NCBI GenBank assembly: GCA_012735495.1
Contig: JAAYHD010000027.1
Location: 1-64,000 of the forward strand
Source: Clostridiales bacterium
GTDB lineage: Bacteria > Bacillota > Clostridia > Lachnospirales > Lachnospiraceae
Length of the DNA: 64,000 nucleotides
Direction: 5' to 3'
The notes under the pieces were generated by a model. That model was given only the letters and a program-made list of their open reading frames with translations, searched no databases and was not told the origin of the DNA. A program made the translations under genes and the position numbers. Position 1 is the first letter of the stretch. Every line of letters starts with the position of its first letter. Below are positions 17,967 to 26,272 of the stretch, in pieces.

Positions 17967-18815
17967 TTGCAGATAGTTTTTGATCATGTGGATTATATAT
18001 ACGGAATGGGAACGAGCTTTGAAAAGCACGCCCTCAAGGATATCAGCTTCAAGATTAAAAAGGGAGAATTTATCGGGCTGATAGGGCATACGGGATCCGG
18101 CAAATCAACCCTGATCCAGCATATGAACGGATTAATCAGAGCCACCAGAGGAAAGATTTATTTTAATGGAGAGGATATATACGAGAAGAACTACGACATG
18201 CGTTCGCTCAGGAGCAAGGTGGGCCTTGTATTTCAGTATCCGGAGCACCAGCTTTTTGAAACCACGGTTTACAAGGATGTTAATTTCGGGCCCAGGAATC
18301 TCGGGCTTGACAAGCTTGAAGCGGACATTCGGACTTATGAAGCCTTAAAAATGGTGGGCATCGGGGAGGATCTGCTGGATGTTTCCCCGTTTGAGCTGTC
18401 CGGAGGCCAGAAAAGAAGAGTGGCGATAGCCGGAATTCTTGCCATGAAACCTGAGGTTCTGATACTTGACGAGCCGACGGCGGGGCTTGACCCGAAGGGA
18501 AGGGACGATATTCTCGACCAGATAGCAAGGCTTCATAAAGAAAGCAATATCACCATCATATTGGTTACCCACAGCATGGAGGATGTTGCAAATTATGTTG
18601 ACAGGGTTCTTGTCATGAACAAGGGATCCCTGGTAATGGATGAGGAGACAAGGAAAGTATTTGCAAGATACAGGGAGCTTGAGAAAATTCACCTGGCCGC
18701 TCCCCAGGTTACTTATATAATGAACGCGCTCAGGGAAAGAGGTTTTCCCGTAAGCACGGACGCAACCACGGTAGAAGAGGCAAAGAACGAGATAATCAAG
18801 GGGATAAAGAGATAA
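17967..18815 (+). CDS. ecfA2: ECF transporter ATPase EcfA2
   Basis: Second ATPase of the energy-coupling module, pairing with EcfA1 and EcfT. From TTG 17967 the product is 282 residues beginning MQIVFDHVDYIYGMGT, with Walker A GHTGSGKST (residues 40-48), FQYPEHQLFE at the Q-loop, LSGGQKRR and LDEPTAGLDP. GGCAGGTG ends at 17960, which suits the TTG; a GTG at 17958 would overlap that site. ecfT follows three bases after the stop. Confidence 0.92.
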   Translation: MQIVFDHVDYIYGMGTSFEKHALKDISFKIKKGEFIGLIGHTGSGKSTLIQHMNGLIRATRGKIYFNGEDIYEKNYDMRSLRSKVGLVFQYPEHQLFETTVYKDVNFGPRNLGLDKLEADIRTYEALKMVGIGEDLLDVSPFELSGGQKRRVAIAGILAMKPEVLILDEPTAGLDPKGRDDILDQIARLHKESNITIILVTHSMEDVANYVDRVLVMNKGSLVMDEETRKVFARYRELEKIHLAAPQVTYIMNALRERGFPVSTDATTVEEAKNEIIKGIKR

Positions 18816-18818
18816 ATT

Positions 18819-19649
18819 ATGATTCGAGATATTACTATTGGACAATATTATCCTGCAGACTCGGTACTTCATCATCTGGATCCCAGGCTGAAGCTTAACG
18901 GGACTTTGCTTTTCATAATATCCATATTTTTATTTGACACCTTTTATGGGTACCTGGCTGTTACCATTTTCCTTCTGACGGTTATCAAGCTGTCCAAGGT
19001 TCCGTTAAAATATGTATTGAGAGGATTGAAGGCGGTTATTGTCATTCTTATATTTACCATGACCTTCAACCTGTTCCTTACGCAGGGCGATGTGCTTGTA
19101 AGGCTGGGATTTCTTAGGATTACAAAGCAAGGACTTCATTCAGCGCTGTTTAACGGATTAAGGCTGATATACCTAATAATGGGTTCGTCCTTCATGACAT
19201 TTACTACGACACCGAACCAGTTAACGGATGGAATGGAAAGGTTACTGCGGCCCCTTCGCCACATAAAGGTGCCGGTTCATGAGATAGCCATGATGATGTC
19301 CATAGCCTTAAGATTCATCCCCATACTGTTGGAAGAAACGGACAAAATCATGAAGGCACAGATGGCAAGGGGAGCGGATTTCGAATCCGGCGGAGTTATA
19401 AAGAGGGCAAAAGGCCTTGTCCCGTTGCTGGTGCCGTTGTTCGTATCGGCGTTCAGAAGGGCAAATGATCTTGCCATGGCCATGGAGGCAAGATGTTACC
19501 GCGGCGGTGAAGGAAGGACAAAGATGAAGCCATTAAAATACAGCCGGAAGGATGCGGTGGCTTATCTTGTATTATTCATGTATTTTGCCGCCGTCGTTGT
19601 TATAAGCATATACGAAAAGCATTTTCCTTACTTTGCTTTCAGGAGATAA
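18819..19649 (+). CDS. ecfT: ECF transporter transmembrane subunit EcfT
   Basis: Membrane scaffold of the ECF module. The 276-residue product has a DPRLK segment near the N-terminus, several hydrophobic spans and two A-R-G type coupling motifs, MARGADFESGG and MEARCYRGGE, whose helices dock into the ATPase grooves. Three bases after ecfA2, so co-translated. It completes the energizing module, which must recruit S-components from elsewhere in the genome. Confidence 0.93.
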   Translation: MIRDITIGQYYPADSVLHHLDPRLKLNGTLLFIISIFLFDTFYGYLAVTIFLLTVIKLSKVPLKYVLRGLKAVIVILIFTMTFNLFLTQGDVLVRLGFLRITKQGLHSALFNGLRLIYLIMGSSFMTFTTTPNQLTDGMERLLRPLRHIKVPVHEIAMMMSIALRFIPILLEETDKIMKAQMARGADFESGGVIKRAKGLVPLLVPLFVSAFRRANDLAMAMEARCYRGGEGRTKMKPLKYSRKDAVAYLVLFMYFAAVVVISIYEKHFPYFAFRR

Positions 19650-19696
19650 ATCCGTAAATTATTATATAAGGTAAGCGGTCAAATAACGGGTAGAAT

Positions 19697-20434
19697 ATGA
19701 GAAGAATCAAGTTAGTAATTGCATATGACGGCACAAATTACCACGGTTGGCAGTTACAGCCGGGAGAAATCACCGTTGAGGAGGTTATCAACCGGGCGCT
19801 TTCGGAACTCCTTAAAGAGGATATTGCCGTAATTGGCGCAAGCCGAACGGATGCCGGCGTACACGCCCTGGGAAATGTGGCGGTGTTTGATACCGAAACC
19901 AAAATACCTGCTGAAAAGATTTGTTTTGCGCTGAACAGGTATCTGCCCTGGGATATAAGGGTTCAAAGCTCCATGGAGGTCCCGGGGGATTTTCACCCAA
20001 GAAAGGTTAAATGCAGAAAGACATACGAGTACAGGATATTAAACAGGGATATACTTATTCCGACAGAAAGGCTGTATGCGTACTTTGTTTATTATGATTT
20101 GAATATTGAAAAAATGAAGAAGGCGGCGGAATATTTGGCAGGCACCCACGATTTCAAAAGCTTTTGTTCAGCAAAGACCCATGTTGAGGATACGGTAAGA
20201 ACTATATACGGCATTGAAATTGAAAAGAAAGGACATATTATTGCAATAAGGGTAACCGGAAACGGCTTCTTATACAACATGGTCCGGATTATTGCGGGAA
20301 CCCTGATAGAGGTCGGCAGGGGAGCAATTGCGCCGGAGGATATGATTAAAATACTCGACGGACGAAACAGAAGGCTGGCAGGGCCTACCGCGCCAGCCCA
20401 TGGATTAACATTGGTAAGAATCGAATATGAATGA
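19697..20434 (+). CDS. truA: tRNA pseudouridine synthase A
   Basis: Converts uridines 38-40 of the tRNA anticodon arm to pseudouridine. The 245-residue product has YDGTNYHGWQ and the catalytic aspartate D52 in GASRTDAGVHALG, then GTHDFKSFC and the VRIIAGTLIEVG block. No strong binding site stands out (GGGTAGA before ATG 19697). The ecf-truA-rplM-rpsI order is common in Firmicutes, although a membrane-protein gene is placed between truA and rplM here. Confidence 0.95.
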   Translation: MRRIKLVIAYDGTNYHGWQLQPGEITVEEVINRALSELLKEDIAVIGASRTDAGVHALGNVAVFDTETKIPAEKICFALNRYLPWDIRVQSSMEVPGDFHPRKVKCRKTYEYRILNRDILIPTERLYAYFVYYDLNIEKMKKAAEYLAGTHDFKSFCSAKTHVEDTVRTIYGIEIEKKGHIIAIRVTGNGFLYNMVRIIAGTLIEVGRGAIAPEDMIKILDGRNRRLAGPTAPAHGLTLVRIEYE

Positions 20435-20510
20435 TTATGCCTTTTAAAAATTTTAATAATCATATACAGTATATATAAGGAAGCAGTTTATAAATAGGGG
20501 GAGGGTATAT

Positions 20511-21200
20511 ATGCCGGGATTGTCTTATGATTTATATTCGATCAATGAGGTTTCGGTAATTGTTAGATTGCTGTTGGCCGTGCTGCTGGGAGGCATAATA
20601 GGCTTTGAAAGAGGAAGGGCGGGAAGGCCTGCCGGGCTGAGGACCCATATCCTTGTCTGCCTGGGTGCCGCGCTGGCCATGATGACAAATCAATTCATAT
20701 TTGAGAATTTCGCTGAAAGCGATCCGACCAGGATGGCCGCCCAGGTCATATCCGGCATAGGTTTTCTTGGGGCAGGCACCATACTGGTTACGGGAAGACA
20801 CCAGGTAAGGGGCCTTACCACCGCAGCAGGCCTGTGGGCAACCGCCTGCATGGGGCTTGCCATAGGAACAGGCTTTTACCTGGCGGCAATTGTATCGTGC
20901 ATCCTTATAGCGTTTGTAATAGAAATCCTTCACAAGTTTGACAATATGCTGCTGTCAAAATCAAGGGTATTGGATTTATATATTGAATTCTCCAATGAGG
21001 TGCCGTTCCCGTCGATTCTCGAAGCGTTAAAAAATCTTCAGGTGGAGATTTACAATATTGATATCGTAAAGCCCAATTACGGCACCAGTGCCCAGCTTGC
21101 CGCGGTTATGGCTCTCAAGCTTAAAAAGAGGAAGGACAGGGTTGATATCATTGCAAAAATATGCAACCTGGAGGGTGTCATATTCGCAGAAGAAATATAA
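20511..21200 (+). CDS. MgtC/SapB family membrane protein
   Basis: The 229-residue product has the MgtC N-terminal domain: about four hydrophobic segments with GGIIGFERGRAGRPAGLRTH, then GIGFLGAGTI and GLTTAAGLWATACMG, which are family hallmarks. The C-terminal ~80 residues form a soluble ACT-like region. MgtC proteins are linked to magnesium limitation and to regulation of ATP synthase or membrane potential in pathogens; the role here is unknown. It interrupts the truA-rplM neighbourhood. GGGGGAGGG precedes the ATG. Confidence 0.9.
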   Translation: MPGLSYDLYSINEVSVIVRLLLAVLLGGIIGFERGRAGRPAGLRTHILVCLGAALAMMTNQFIFENFAESDPTRMAAQVISGIGFLGAGTILVTGRHQVRGLTTAAGLWATACMGLAIGTGFYLAAIVSCILIAFVIEILHKFDNMLLSKSRVLDLYIEFSNEVPFPSILEALKNLQVEIYNIDIVKPNYGTSAQLAAVMALKLKKRKDRVDIIAKICNLEGVIFAEEI

Positions 21201-21213
21201 TTGCTGAATTTCC

Positions 21214-21242
21214 TTGACACGCCCGGAAACATGTAATATAAT
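21214..21242 (+). promoter_or_regulatory. Sigma-A promoter of rplM-rpsI
   Basis: A perfect TTGACA (21214-21219), 17 bases, and a perfect TATAAT (21237-21242): the best promoter in the window. Transcription should begin near 21249. Confidence 0.92.
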
Positions 21243-21248
21243 ACGAAA

Positions 21249-21388
21249 ATGTGATGTAATAAAATCCTTTCTCCACAAGCCCCGGTAGAAAGCGTTTTTA
21301 TGCAAATAAATTATTCGGACGGGCAGCAGATTTATGCTGCGGTTTTGGTTGAAAACAGGAAAACGTATTTTCGTAAGGAGGAAAATCC
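21249..21388 (+). promoter_or_regulatory. Leader RNA of rplM, candidate L13 leader
   Basis: About 140 bases with two clear hairpins: CTTTCT/AGAAAG (21267-21272, 21287-21292), followed by a short T run, and GCAGCA/TGCTGC (21323-21328, 21335-21340). Position and size fit the L13 autoregulatory leader known upstream of rplM in Firmicutes, but I have not matched its consensus. Confidence 0.55.
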
Positions 21389-21823
21389 ATGAAGAGTTTT
21401 ATGGCTAGTCCGTCAACTATCGAGAAGAAATGGTATGTAGTTGACGCTTCAGGACATACATTAGGCCGTTTAGCGTCTGAGATAGCAAAGATTTTAAGAG
21501 GAAAGCATAAACCTACTTACACACCTTTTATAGATACCGGTGATTATGTAATAGTGGTGAATGCGGAAAAGATTCATGTTACAGGCAACAAGATGGAGAA
21601 AAAGGTTTATTTCCGCCACTCAGGCCATATTGGCGGCGTAAAGGAAACAAAGTTAGCCGATATGCTTGCCAAGAAACCTACGGATGTAATTACTCTGGCA
21701 GTAAAGGGAATGCTTCCGAAGGGACCTTTGGGAAGAGCCATGCTGAAGAAATTACATGTATATGCAGGGCCTGAGCATCCACATGCCGCTCAGAAGCCGG
21801 AAGCATTAGAGATTAAATATTAA
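21389..21823 (+). CDS. rplM: 50S ribosomal protein L13
   Basis: L13 is an early-assembly 23S rRNA binding protein. The 144-residue product has [20 protein letters not shown] near the N-terminus, [18 protein letters not shown] and the [13 protein letters not shown] block, all diagnostic. AAGGAGG at 21375-21381 precedes ATG 21389. The stop is followed 26 bases later by rpsI, the usual pair. Confidence 0.97.
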   Translation: MKSFMASPSTIEKKWYVVDASGHTLGRLASEIAKILRGKHKPTYTPFIDTGDYVIVVNAEKIHVTGNKMEKKVYFRHSGHIGGVKETKLADMLAKKPTDVITLAVKGMLPKGPLGRAMLKKLHVYAGPEHPHAAQKPEALEIKY

Positions 21824-21849
21824 TGGAAGGCGGAAAGGAGGAAATAGCG

Positions 21850-22245
21850 TTGGCTAATAAGGTAAGATATTACGGAACGGGCAGAAGAAAAAGCAGTGTT
21901 GCCAGAGTATATTTATTACCCGGAAAAGGTAAGATTACTATAAATAAAAGAGACATGGACGAGTATTTCGGCCTTGAGACATTGAAGGTTATTGTTCGTC
22001 AGCCGTTGGTATTGACGGGCAATCAGGATAAGTTTGACGTAATGGTTAATGTCAGGGGCGGCGGATTTACCGGTCAGGCTGGTGCCATACGTCATGGCAT
22101 ATCCAGGGCCCTGCTCAAGGCAGATCCGGATTATCGTCCCGTACTTAAGAAAGCGGGCTTCCTAACCAGGGATCCTCGTATGAAGGAAAGAAAGAAGTAC
22201 GGCTTGAAGGCAGCGAGAAGAGCGCCCCAGTTCTCAAAACGTTAG
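21850..22245 (+). CDS. rpsI: 30S ribosomal protein S9
   Basis: S9's C-terminal tail reaches P-site tRNA. From TTG 21850 the product is 131 residues beginning [20 protein letters not shown] and ending PQFSKR, as in the family. AAGGAGG at 21835-21841 sits at correct spacing for this TTG. An upstream ATG at 21823 would add nine residues that include the binding site. A terminator follows. Confidence 0.94.
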   Translation: MANKVRYYGTGRRKSSVARVYLLPGKGKITINKRDMDEYFGLETLKVIVRQPLVLTGNQDKFDVMVNVRGGGFTGQAGAIRHGISRALLKADPDYRPVLKKAGFLTRDPRMKERKKYGLKAARRAPQFSKR

Positions 22246-22284
22246 TCATCATGCCTTACCATGGTCTGATACGTACAAAATTTC

Positions 22285-22319
22285 AACCGTCATTGGTTAT
22301 TGCCATTGGCGGTTTTTTT
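22285..22319 (+). terminator. Terminator after rpsI
   Basis: AACCGTCATTGG pairs with CCATTGGCGGTT (one mismatch, one G-U pair) and continues into seven T residues. It closes the rplM-rpsI operon. Confidence 0.85.
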
Positions 22320-22367
22320 ATGATATAAATACTTTAAGTGTATTGGTGAGAAAACCGGCCGATTTTA

Positions 22368-22396
22368 AATATGTATATAATAATATTATACATATT
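22368..22396. repeat. AT-only inverted repeat upstream of 22426
   Basis: AATATGTATA (22368-22377) and TATACATATT (22387-22396) form a perfect 10-bp inverted repeat around nine AT bases. It lies 30 bases upstream of the next gene and could be an operator or part of an AT-rich promoter. Confidence 0.5.
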
Positions 22397-22425
22397 ATAC
22401 TTATGATAATTGGGGAGAGAAGGAG

Positions 22426-23190
22426 ATGCGGACTGTAAAGATATTATGTAAGATATTTTTAGGCTTGTTCGCTGTACTGGTTTTGGCGGTGCTGGTTAAT
22501 TTCATTCCGACTATAAGATTGGCCGGCAAGAATATGAGCGTCTTTGTCGGTGACAGGGTGAAGGTATATTATGAGACCGAAAAGGAAGCGGCAAGGGAAG
22601 TTTTCGACCTGGCTGAAAAAAGGGCGCATGAGCTGGCAGAGCGCTTGGGAGTTGCTGAAAAACGTATCATACATATCTATATATATGACAGCCAGAAAAA
22701 AATGCAGACGAAGAAATACGGATATATAGCAGCGCTTCTTGGGCTTGACTGGTATATAGGCGACAACATCGGCGATAATGTAATTCTTACGTCTCCGGCC
22801 GGCCATGGCACACAGCACGATTACGAAAGCGTGAAGAACGCGGTCCTTCATGAAATCGTCCATGCCTACAATTACATTATCAACAGGGATATGACCTACT
22901 GGTTGGACAACGGAGTGGCAGGATACCTGTCCGGGCAGAATCCCGGTGACATAAAGGCTTACGGACCGGTGCCCACTCTTGAGCAAACCCGCGTAAAAGG
23001 CCTGCTGGCACCTGTAAAATTTACAAAATTCAACGGATATGCCTACTCATATAACTACATCGAATACCTGGATAAGACCTATTCATGGGATAAAATCAGG
23101 CAATTAATAAGAACGGGCGACTTCAAATCCGCTTTCGGAGCCGGAGAAGAAGAGATTTACCAGGGATGGGTGGAATATATAAACAGGTAG
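22426..23190 (+). CDS. Membrane-anchored zincin-like protein, metal site incomplete
   Basis: The 254-residue product has an N-terminal hydrophobic segment (about residues 5-30, no clear cleavage site), so it is probably anchored with its body outside the cell. It carries a zincin helix, LHEIVHAYNY, with H142, E143 and H146. The downstream segment reads WLDNGVAGYLSG (residues 159-170). In gluzincins of the peptidase MA type the same place is W-L-x-E-G-x-A-x-Y, the Glu being the third zinc ligand; here it is N162. It may be inactive, use another ligand, or be a distinct family. A terminator upstream and a convergent gene downstream make it monocistronic. Confidence 0.6.
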   Translation: MRTVKILCKIFLGLFAVLVLAVLVNFIPTIRLAGKNMSVFVGDRVKVYYETEKEAAREVFDLAEKRAHELAERLGVAEKRIIHIYIYDSQKKMQTKKYGYIAALLGLDWYIGDNIGDNVILTSPAGHGTQHDYESVKNAVLHEIVHAYNYIINRDMTYWLDNGVAGYLSGQNPGDIKAYGPVPTLEQTRVKGLLAPVKFTKFNGYAYSYNYIEYLDKTYSWDKIRQLIRTGDFKSAFGAGEEEIYQGWVEYINR

Positions 23191-23224
23191 CACATAAAAC
23201 TTAACTTACCGCCTTGGGATTAAA

Positions 23225-23317
23225 TATATAAGGTTCGTTACGGACCGTATCGTCCTTATAAGATATACAGGGACATGGCCTATGTACTCCAAATCAGTGT
23301 GTAATGGGACATACAGG
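23225..23317. terminator. Structured region between convergent genes
   Basis: TATAAGG (near 23227) pairs with CCTTATA (near 23254) around an inner TACGG-A-CCGTA palindrome, and further on GGACA/TGTCC forms a small hairpin (near 23300-23317). It lies between a plus-strand and a minus-strand gene, so it may terminate both. T tracts are poor, so the assignment is tentative. Confidence 0.4.
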
Positions 23318-23360
23318 GGTGTCCATATGCTTTACCTGCTTTAATTTTAAAATCAAATAT

Positions 23361-24110
23361 TTACACCCATCCGCCGTCCAGTCCGATGACCTGCCCTGTC
23401 AGATACTCGCCCGCAGTTGCCAGGAAGTAAACAAGCTCGGCCACTTCCTCGGCCTTCCCAAGACGTCCGGCAGGAATGTCATTTGACAGCTCAATCAGCT
23501 CATCATCCGAAAGGAAATGGTTCATCTCCGTATCAATGGCACCGCAGGCTACGGCGTTCACCTGTATATTGCTTGGCGCCAGCTCCCTGGCAAGAGCTTT
23601 TGTAAAAGCGTTCATCCCGCCCTTGGAGGCGGAATAGGCCACTTCGCAGGAAGCGCCGGCTACTCCCCAAACCGATGATATATTAATTATCTTCCCTCTT
23701 TTTGCCCTGACCATATCGGGAACAGCCAATGAACAGCAGTTAAAGACGGACGTAAGGTTTGTTTTTATGACCCTGTCCCAGTCCTTGGGCGACATATCCG
23801 TAAGCAGACCTACATAGGAAATACCCGCGTTATTTACCAGGACGTCCAGATGCCCGAAATTCTCCTTTATCAGCCCGAACAATTCCTTTACCTTTTCATA
23901 GTCTCCCACATCTCCCAGGAAAGCAAGACAGGGAACTTTGTACAGCCGTTCGATATCTTCCTTTGTTTTTATAAGGTTTTCGCGGTTTTTGTCACCGTTT
24001 ATAACCACATTGTAGCCTTCCCTGGCGAATTTGAAAGCGATGGATTTTCCGATTCCCCTGGAGGACCCCGTAACCAGGACGGTTTTTTTGTTATAATCTG
24101 TCTTTGGCAT
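23361..24110 (-). CDS. SDR-family oxidoreductase, FabG-like
   Basis: Classical short-chain dehydrogenase of 249 residues. The NAD(P) loop TGSSRGIG is at residues 14-21, NNAG at 93-96, and the catalytic set N118, S145/S146, Y159 and K163 is intact (YSASK). The C-terminus reads LTGQVIGLDGGWV. It resembles 3-oxoacyl-ACP reductase, but no fatty-acid genes lie nearby, so the substrate is open. I start at the ATG complementary to 24108-24110; an upstream frame from 24149 adds 13 residues without similarity. It is the only clear minus-strand gene in the window. Confidence 0.88.
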   Translation of the reverse strand: MPKTDYNKKTVLVTGSSRGIGKSIAFKFAREGYNVVINGDKNRENLIKTKEDIERLYKVPCLAFLGDVGDYEKVKELFGLIKENFGHLDVLVNNAGISYVGLLTDMSPKDWDRVIKTNLTSVFNCCSLAVPDMVRAKRGKIINISSVWGVAGASCEVAYSASKGGMNAFTKALARELAPSNIQVNAVACGAIDTEMNHFLSDDELIELSNDIPAGRLGKAEEVAELVYFLATAGEYLTGQVIGLDGGWV

Positions 24111-24228
24111 AAGTATCACCCGCTTAAGATGTGCATAATGGTTAAACACGATTAAGTTGCGATATAGTCAACAAGCAGCCTGTCGACTTAAATAGTATAC
24201 CATTTATTTTCCGCGCTGGAAAGCACGG

Positions 24229-24257
24229 TTGCCTAGAAAATAGCGGTATGGTAAAAT
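24229..24257 (+). promoter_or_regulatory. Sigma-A promoter for 24281
   Basis: TTGCCT (24229-24234), 17 bases, then TAAAAT (24252-24257), about 24 bases upstream of the coding start. Confidence 0.6.
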
Positions 24258-24280
24258 GATTTCTGTAAGAGGTGAGGCAC

Positions 24281-25120
24281 ATGAAAGGCGCGGGGAGATT
24301 ATTTATAACAGGGTTTTTAAAATCCCTTCTTTTTTTCGGCCTGTTTTTATTAATAAGTGTATCCAGCTATAAGATTTTCATGCGCTATTACGGCATGGAG
24401 GAAAGCGATGTGGCAGCTGCCATACCCCAGGGCAGCGGAAATCATGTGATAACCGAGCCTCAAATTGATGTAATATCAAGACACCTTATTTACTGTGTGG
24501 ATGAAGAAACAGGAGACATTCAAAAACTGGTCCTGGAAGTATTCGATTGTGAAAGGCTGAAGCTTAATTTTATAACCATCCCTGTCAGGACACAGATAAC
24601 ACTGCCTGAGCGGCTCCATAAGGAGCTTGTTCTCATAAAACCGTCCATACCAGGGTTTCTCAAGCTGTCCGCCATAACGGGATATCTGCCGGAGGAAACC
24701 GTTTATGAATACGGGGTAAGGATTATTGAGGAGATGCTTGGCATAAAGATCAGTTATTACTCGGTCGTGCCGCAAAGCGTTTATGACACGGTCTTTGAAA
24801 CAAAGGACACCGATACGGGTACGGCGGGCATGCAGGGAAAAGATAACGCATACCCTGCAGAGGTTTTTTCGGATGCCTTTCTTGAGCATTTGCATTCAAT
24901 AACTACCGAGTCACAGCTATATGATTACCTGAAAGATCTTTATGGGAAAATCCAATCCAACCTTTCGTTTGAGGAAAAGCTGAATTATATGGAGAGCTAT
25001 ATAAAGCTTCCAGGCGGAAATATTTCTTTCAGCGTTATACCCGGGGAAGATACAAACAGTGGCTATATCATTGATGAAGAGTCGGCTGTCGTCCGGCTTA
25101 AGGCTCTCATAGGTGAATAA
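24281..25120 (+). CDS. Membrane protein with divergent LCP-like domain
   Basis: The 279-residue product has one N-terminal membrane helix (about residues 7-30) and an outside domain. Residues about 75-165 resemble the LytR-CpsA-Psr fold that attaches wall polymers: strand, FITIPVRTQITLP, then VRIIEEMLGIKISYYSVV, matching the family's IPRDT and x-x-LLGIPIDHYVVV blocks. The conserved R-D of IPRDT is replaced by V-R, and other signature arginines are not evident. It is therefore either a degenerate LCP protein or a fold relative with another job. ATG 24281 follows AAGAGGTGAGG. Confidence 0.5.
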   Translation: MKGAGRLFITGFLKSLLFFGLFLLISVSSYKIFMRYYGMEESDVAAAIPQGSGNHVITEPQIDVISRHLIYCVDEETGDIQKLVLEVFDCERLKLNFITIPVRTQITLPERLHKELVLIKPSIPGFLKLSAITGYLPEETVYEYGVRIIEEMLGIKISYYSVVPQSVYDTVFETKDTDTGTAGMQGKDNAYPAEVFSDAFLEHLHSITTESQLYDYLKDLYGKIQSNLSFEEKLNYMESYIKLPGGNISFSVIPGEDTNSGYIIDEESAVVRLKALIGE

Positions 25121-25207
25121 ACATGTTTTGGGGAATAAATATTAGTAATGGGGCTGTTGATATATACTTACAAAGTATTTAATAAGAAAGAAGCAGAGGA
25201 TCGGAAT

Positions 25208-26092
25208 ATGGGCGCAAGAAAAGAAAGAAGCAAAAAATTTGAACTGATAAGAAGATACACAACAATCTTTACGGGTGCATTTCTGATGGCGGTAGCCATT
25301 AATCTTATATATGAGCCCCTGGGGCTTGTTACCGGCGGAGTATCCGGCCTGGCCATTGTAGTAAAGGATTTAACCGCAGCCCTTTGGGACGGGGGCCTTC
25401 CCGTATGGCTTTTTACAGTCATGGCAAACGTCCCGTTGTTCATTGCAGCGATTAAGATATTGGGCATAAGGACAATGGTTAATGTTGCGTTCGGGACCGT
25501 CAGCCTGATTGTCTCCTTGGTGATTGTTCCCGTATATGACTTAAAATTCAGTGACATGCTTTTGGCTTCGGTTGTTGGCGGTGTTTTGTCCGGCATTGGC
25601 ATGGGAATGGTTTTCTCGGAATACGGCTCGACGGGCGGAACGGATTTGCTGGCTTCATTGATTCACAGGTATAAAAGGCATATTTCGGTACCGTTCATTC
25701 TGACATTCATTGACGGAGCCATAATCGCAGCCGGTGCCTTGGTGTTCGGCCTTCAAAATGCGTTATATGCAATTATATCGGTATTCATAGGCGCAAAGGT
25801 ATCCGACAGCATTCTCGAAGGTTTAAAATTTGCGAAAATGGCATATATCATATCTGACGAGTATGAAAAGATCGCCAGGGAAATCATGACCACCCTGGAC
25901 CGGGGAGTCACCGGCCTAAGCTCCACCGGGATGTACTCGAACAAGGACAGGAAAACGCTTTTTTGCGTGGTATCCAAGAAGGAAATAATTAAAATCATTG
26001 ACATAGCGAAAAAAATTGACCCCAATTCTTTTGTAATTGTGAACGATGTCAGGGAAGTCATGGGAGAAGGTTTTATTGAATATAAACAGTAA
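25208..26092 (+). CDS. YitT family membrane protein
   Basis: The 294-residue product has about five to six membrane segments containing FLMAVAINLIYEPLGLVTGG and EYGSTGGTDLLASLIHRY, typical of YitT proteins, and a C-terminal DUF2179-type domain of about 80 residues (GVTGLSSTGMYSNKDRKTLF). The function of the family is not established. I start at ATG 25208 (AGAGGA upstream); an earlier in-frame ATG at 25148 would add 20 charged residues and has no binding site. Confidence 0.88.
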   Translation: MGARKERSKKFELIRRYTTIFTGAFLMAVAINLIYEPLGLVTGGVSGLAIVVKDLTAALWDGGLPVWLFTVMANVPLFIAAIKILGIRTMVNVAFGTVSLIVSLVIVPVYDLKFSDMLLASVVGGVLSGIGMGMVFSEYGSTGGTDLLASLIHRYKRHISVPFILTFIDGAIIAAGALVFGLQNALYAIISVFIGAKVSDSILEGLKFAKMAYIISDEYEKIAREIMTTLDRGVTGLSSTGMYSNKDRKTLFCVVSKKEIIKIIDIAKKIDPNSFVIVNDVREVMGEGFIEYKQ

Positions 26093-26222
26093 AAAGGCAA
26101 AAGGACACCGTATTCTCGGTAAAAACACTTAATTTTTCATATCATATACAAATTATACAAAAGGCGAAAACCTATTTTGTTAAAATGGGATATGGTTTAA
26201 GCAGGCTAAATAGTGTATCATA

Positions 26223-26242
26223 CTTGTATAACTTAGTACAAG
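26223..26242. promoter_or_regulatory. Operator-like inverted repeat before the sugar ABC ATPase
   Basis: CTTGTA (26223-26228) and TACAAG (26237-26242) form a 6-bp inverted repeat around eight bases, 31 bases upstream of the coding start. CTTGTA (or TTGTAT) with TATACT (26245-26250) at 15-16 bases could be a promoter overlapping it. A repressor site is plausible but unproven. Confidence 0.4.
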
Positions 26243-26272
26243 AATATACTTATTTTTATGGGAGGATAGGAA

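Noticed and set aside
18345-18875. Minus-strand frame of 176 codons opposite ecfA2 and ecfT
   Set aside because: Antisense shadow of conserved coding sequence without a start signal.
21242-21375. Long-range pairing TACGAAAAT with ATTTTCGTA closing the rplM leader
   Set aside because: The 5' arm overlaps the -10 box and the expected start of transcription, so it would not be fully present in the RNA.
22459-22986. Minus-strand frame of 175 codons opposite the zincin-like gene
   Set aside because: The plus strand carries a membrane anchor, HExxH and a start site; the antisense frame shows no family features.
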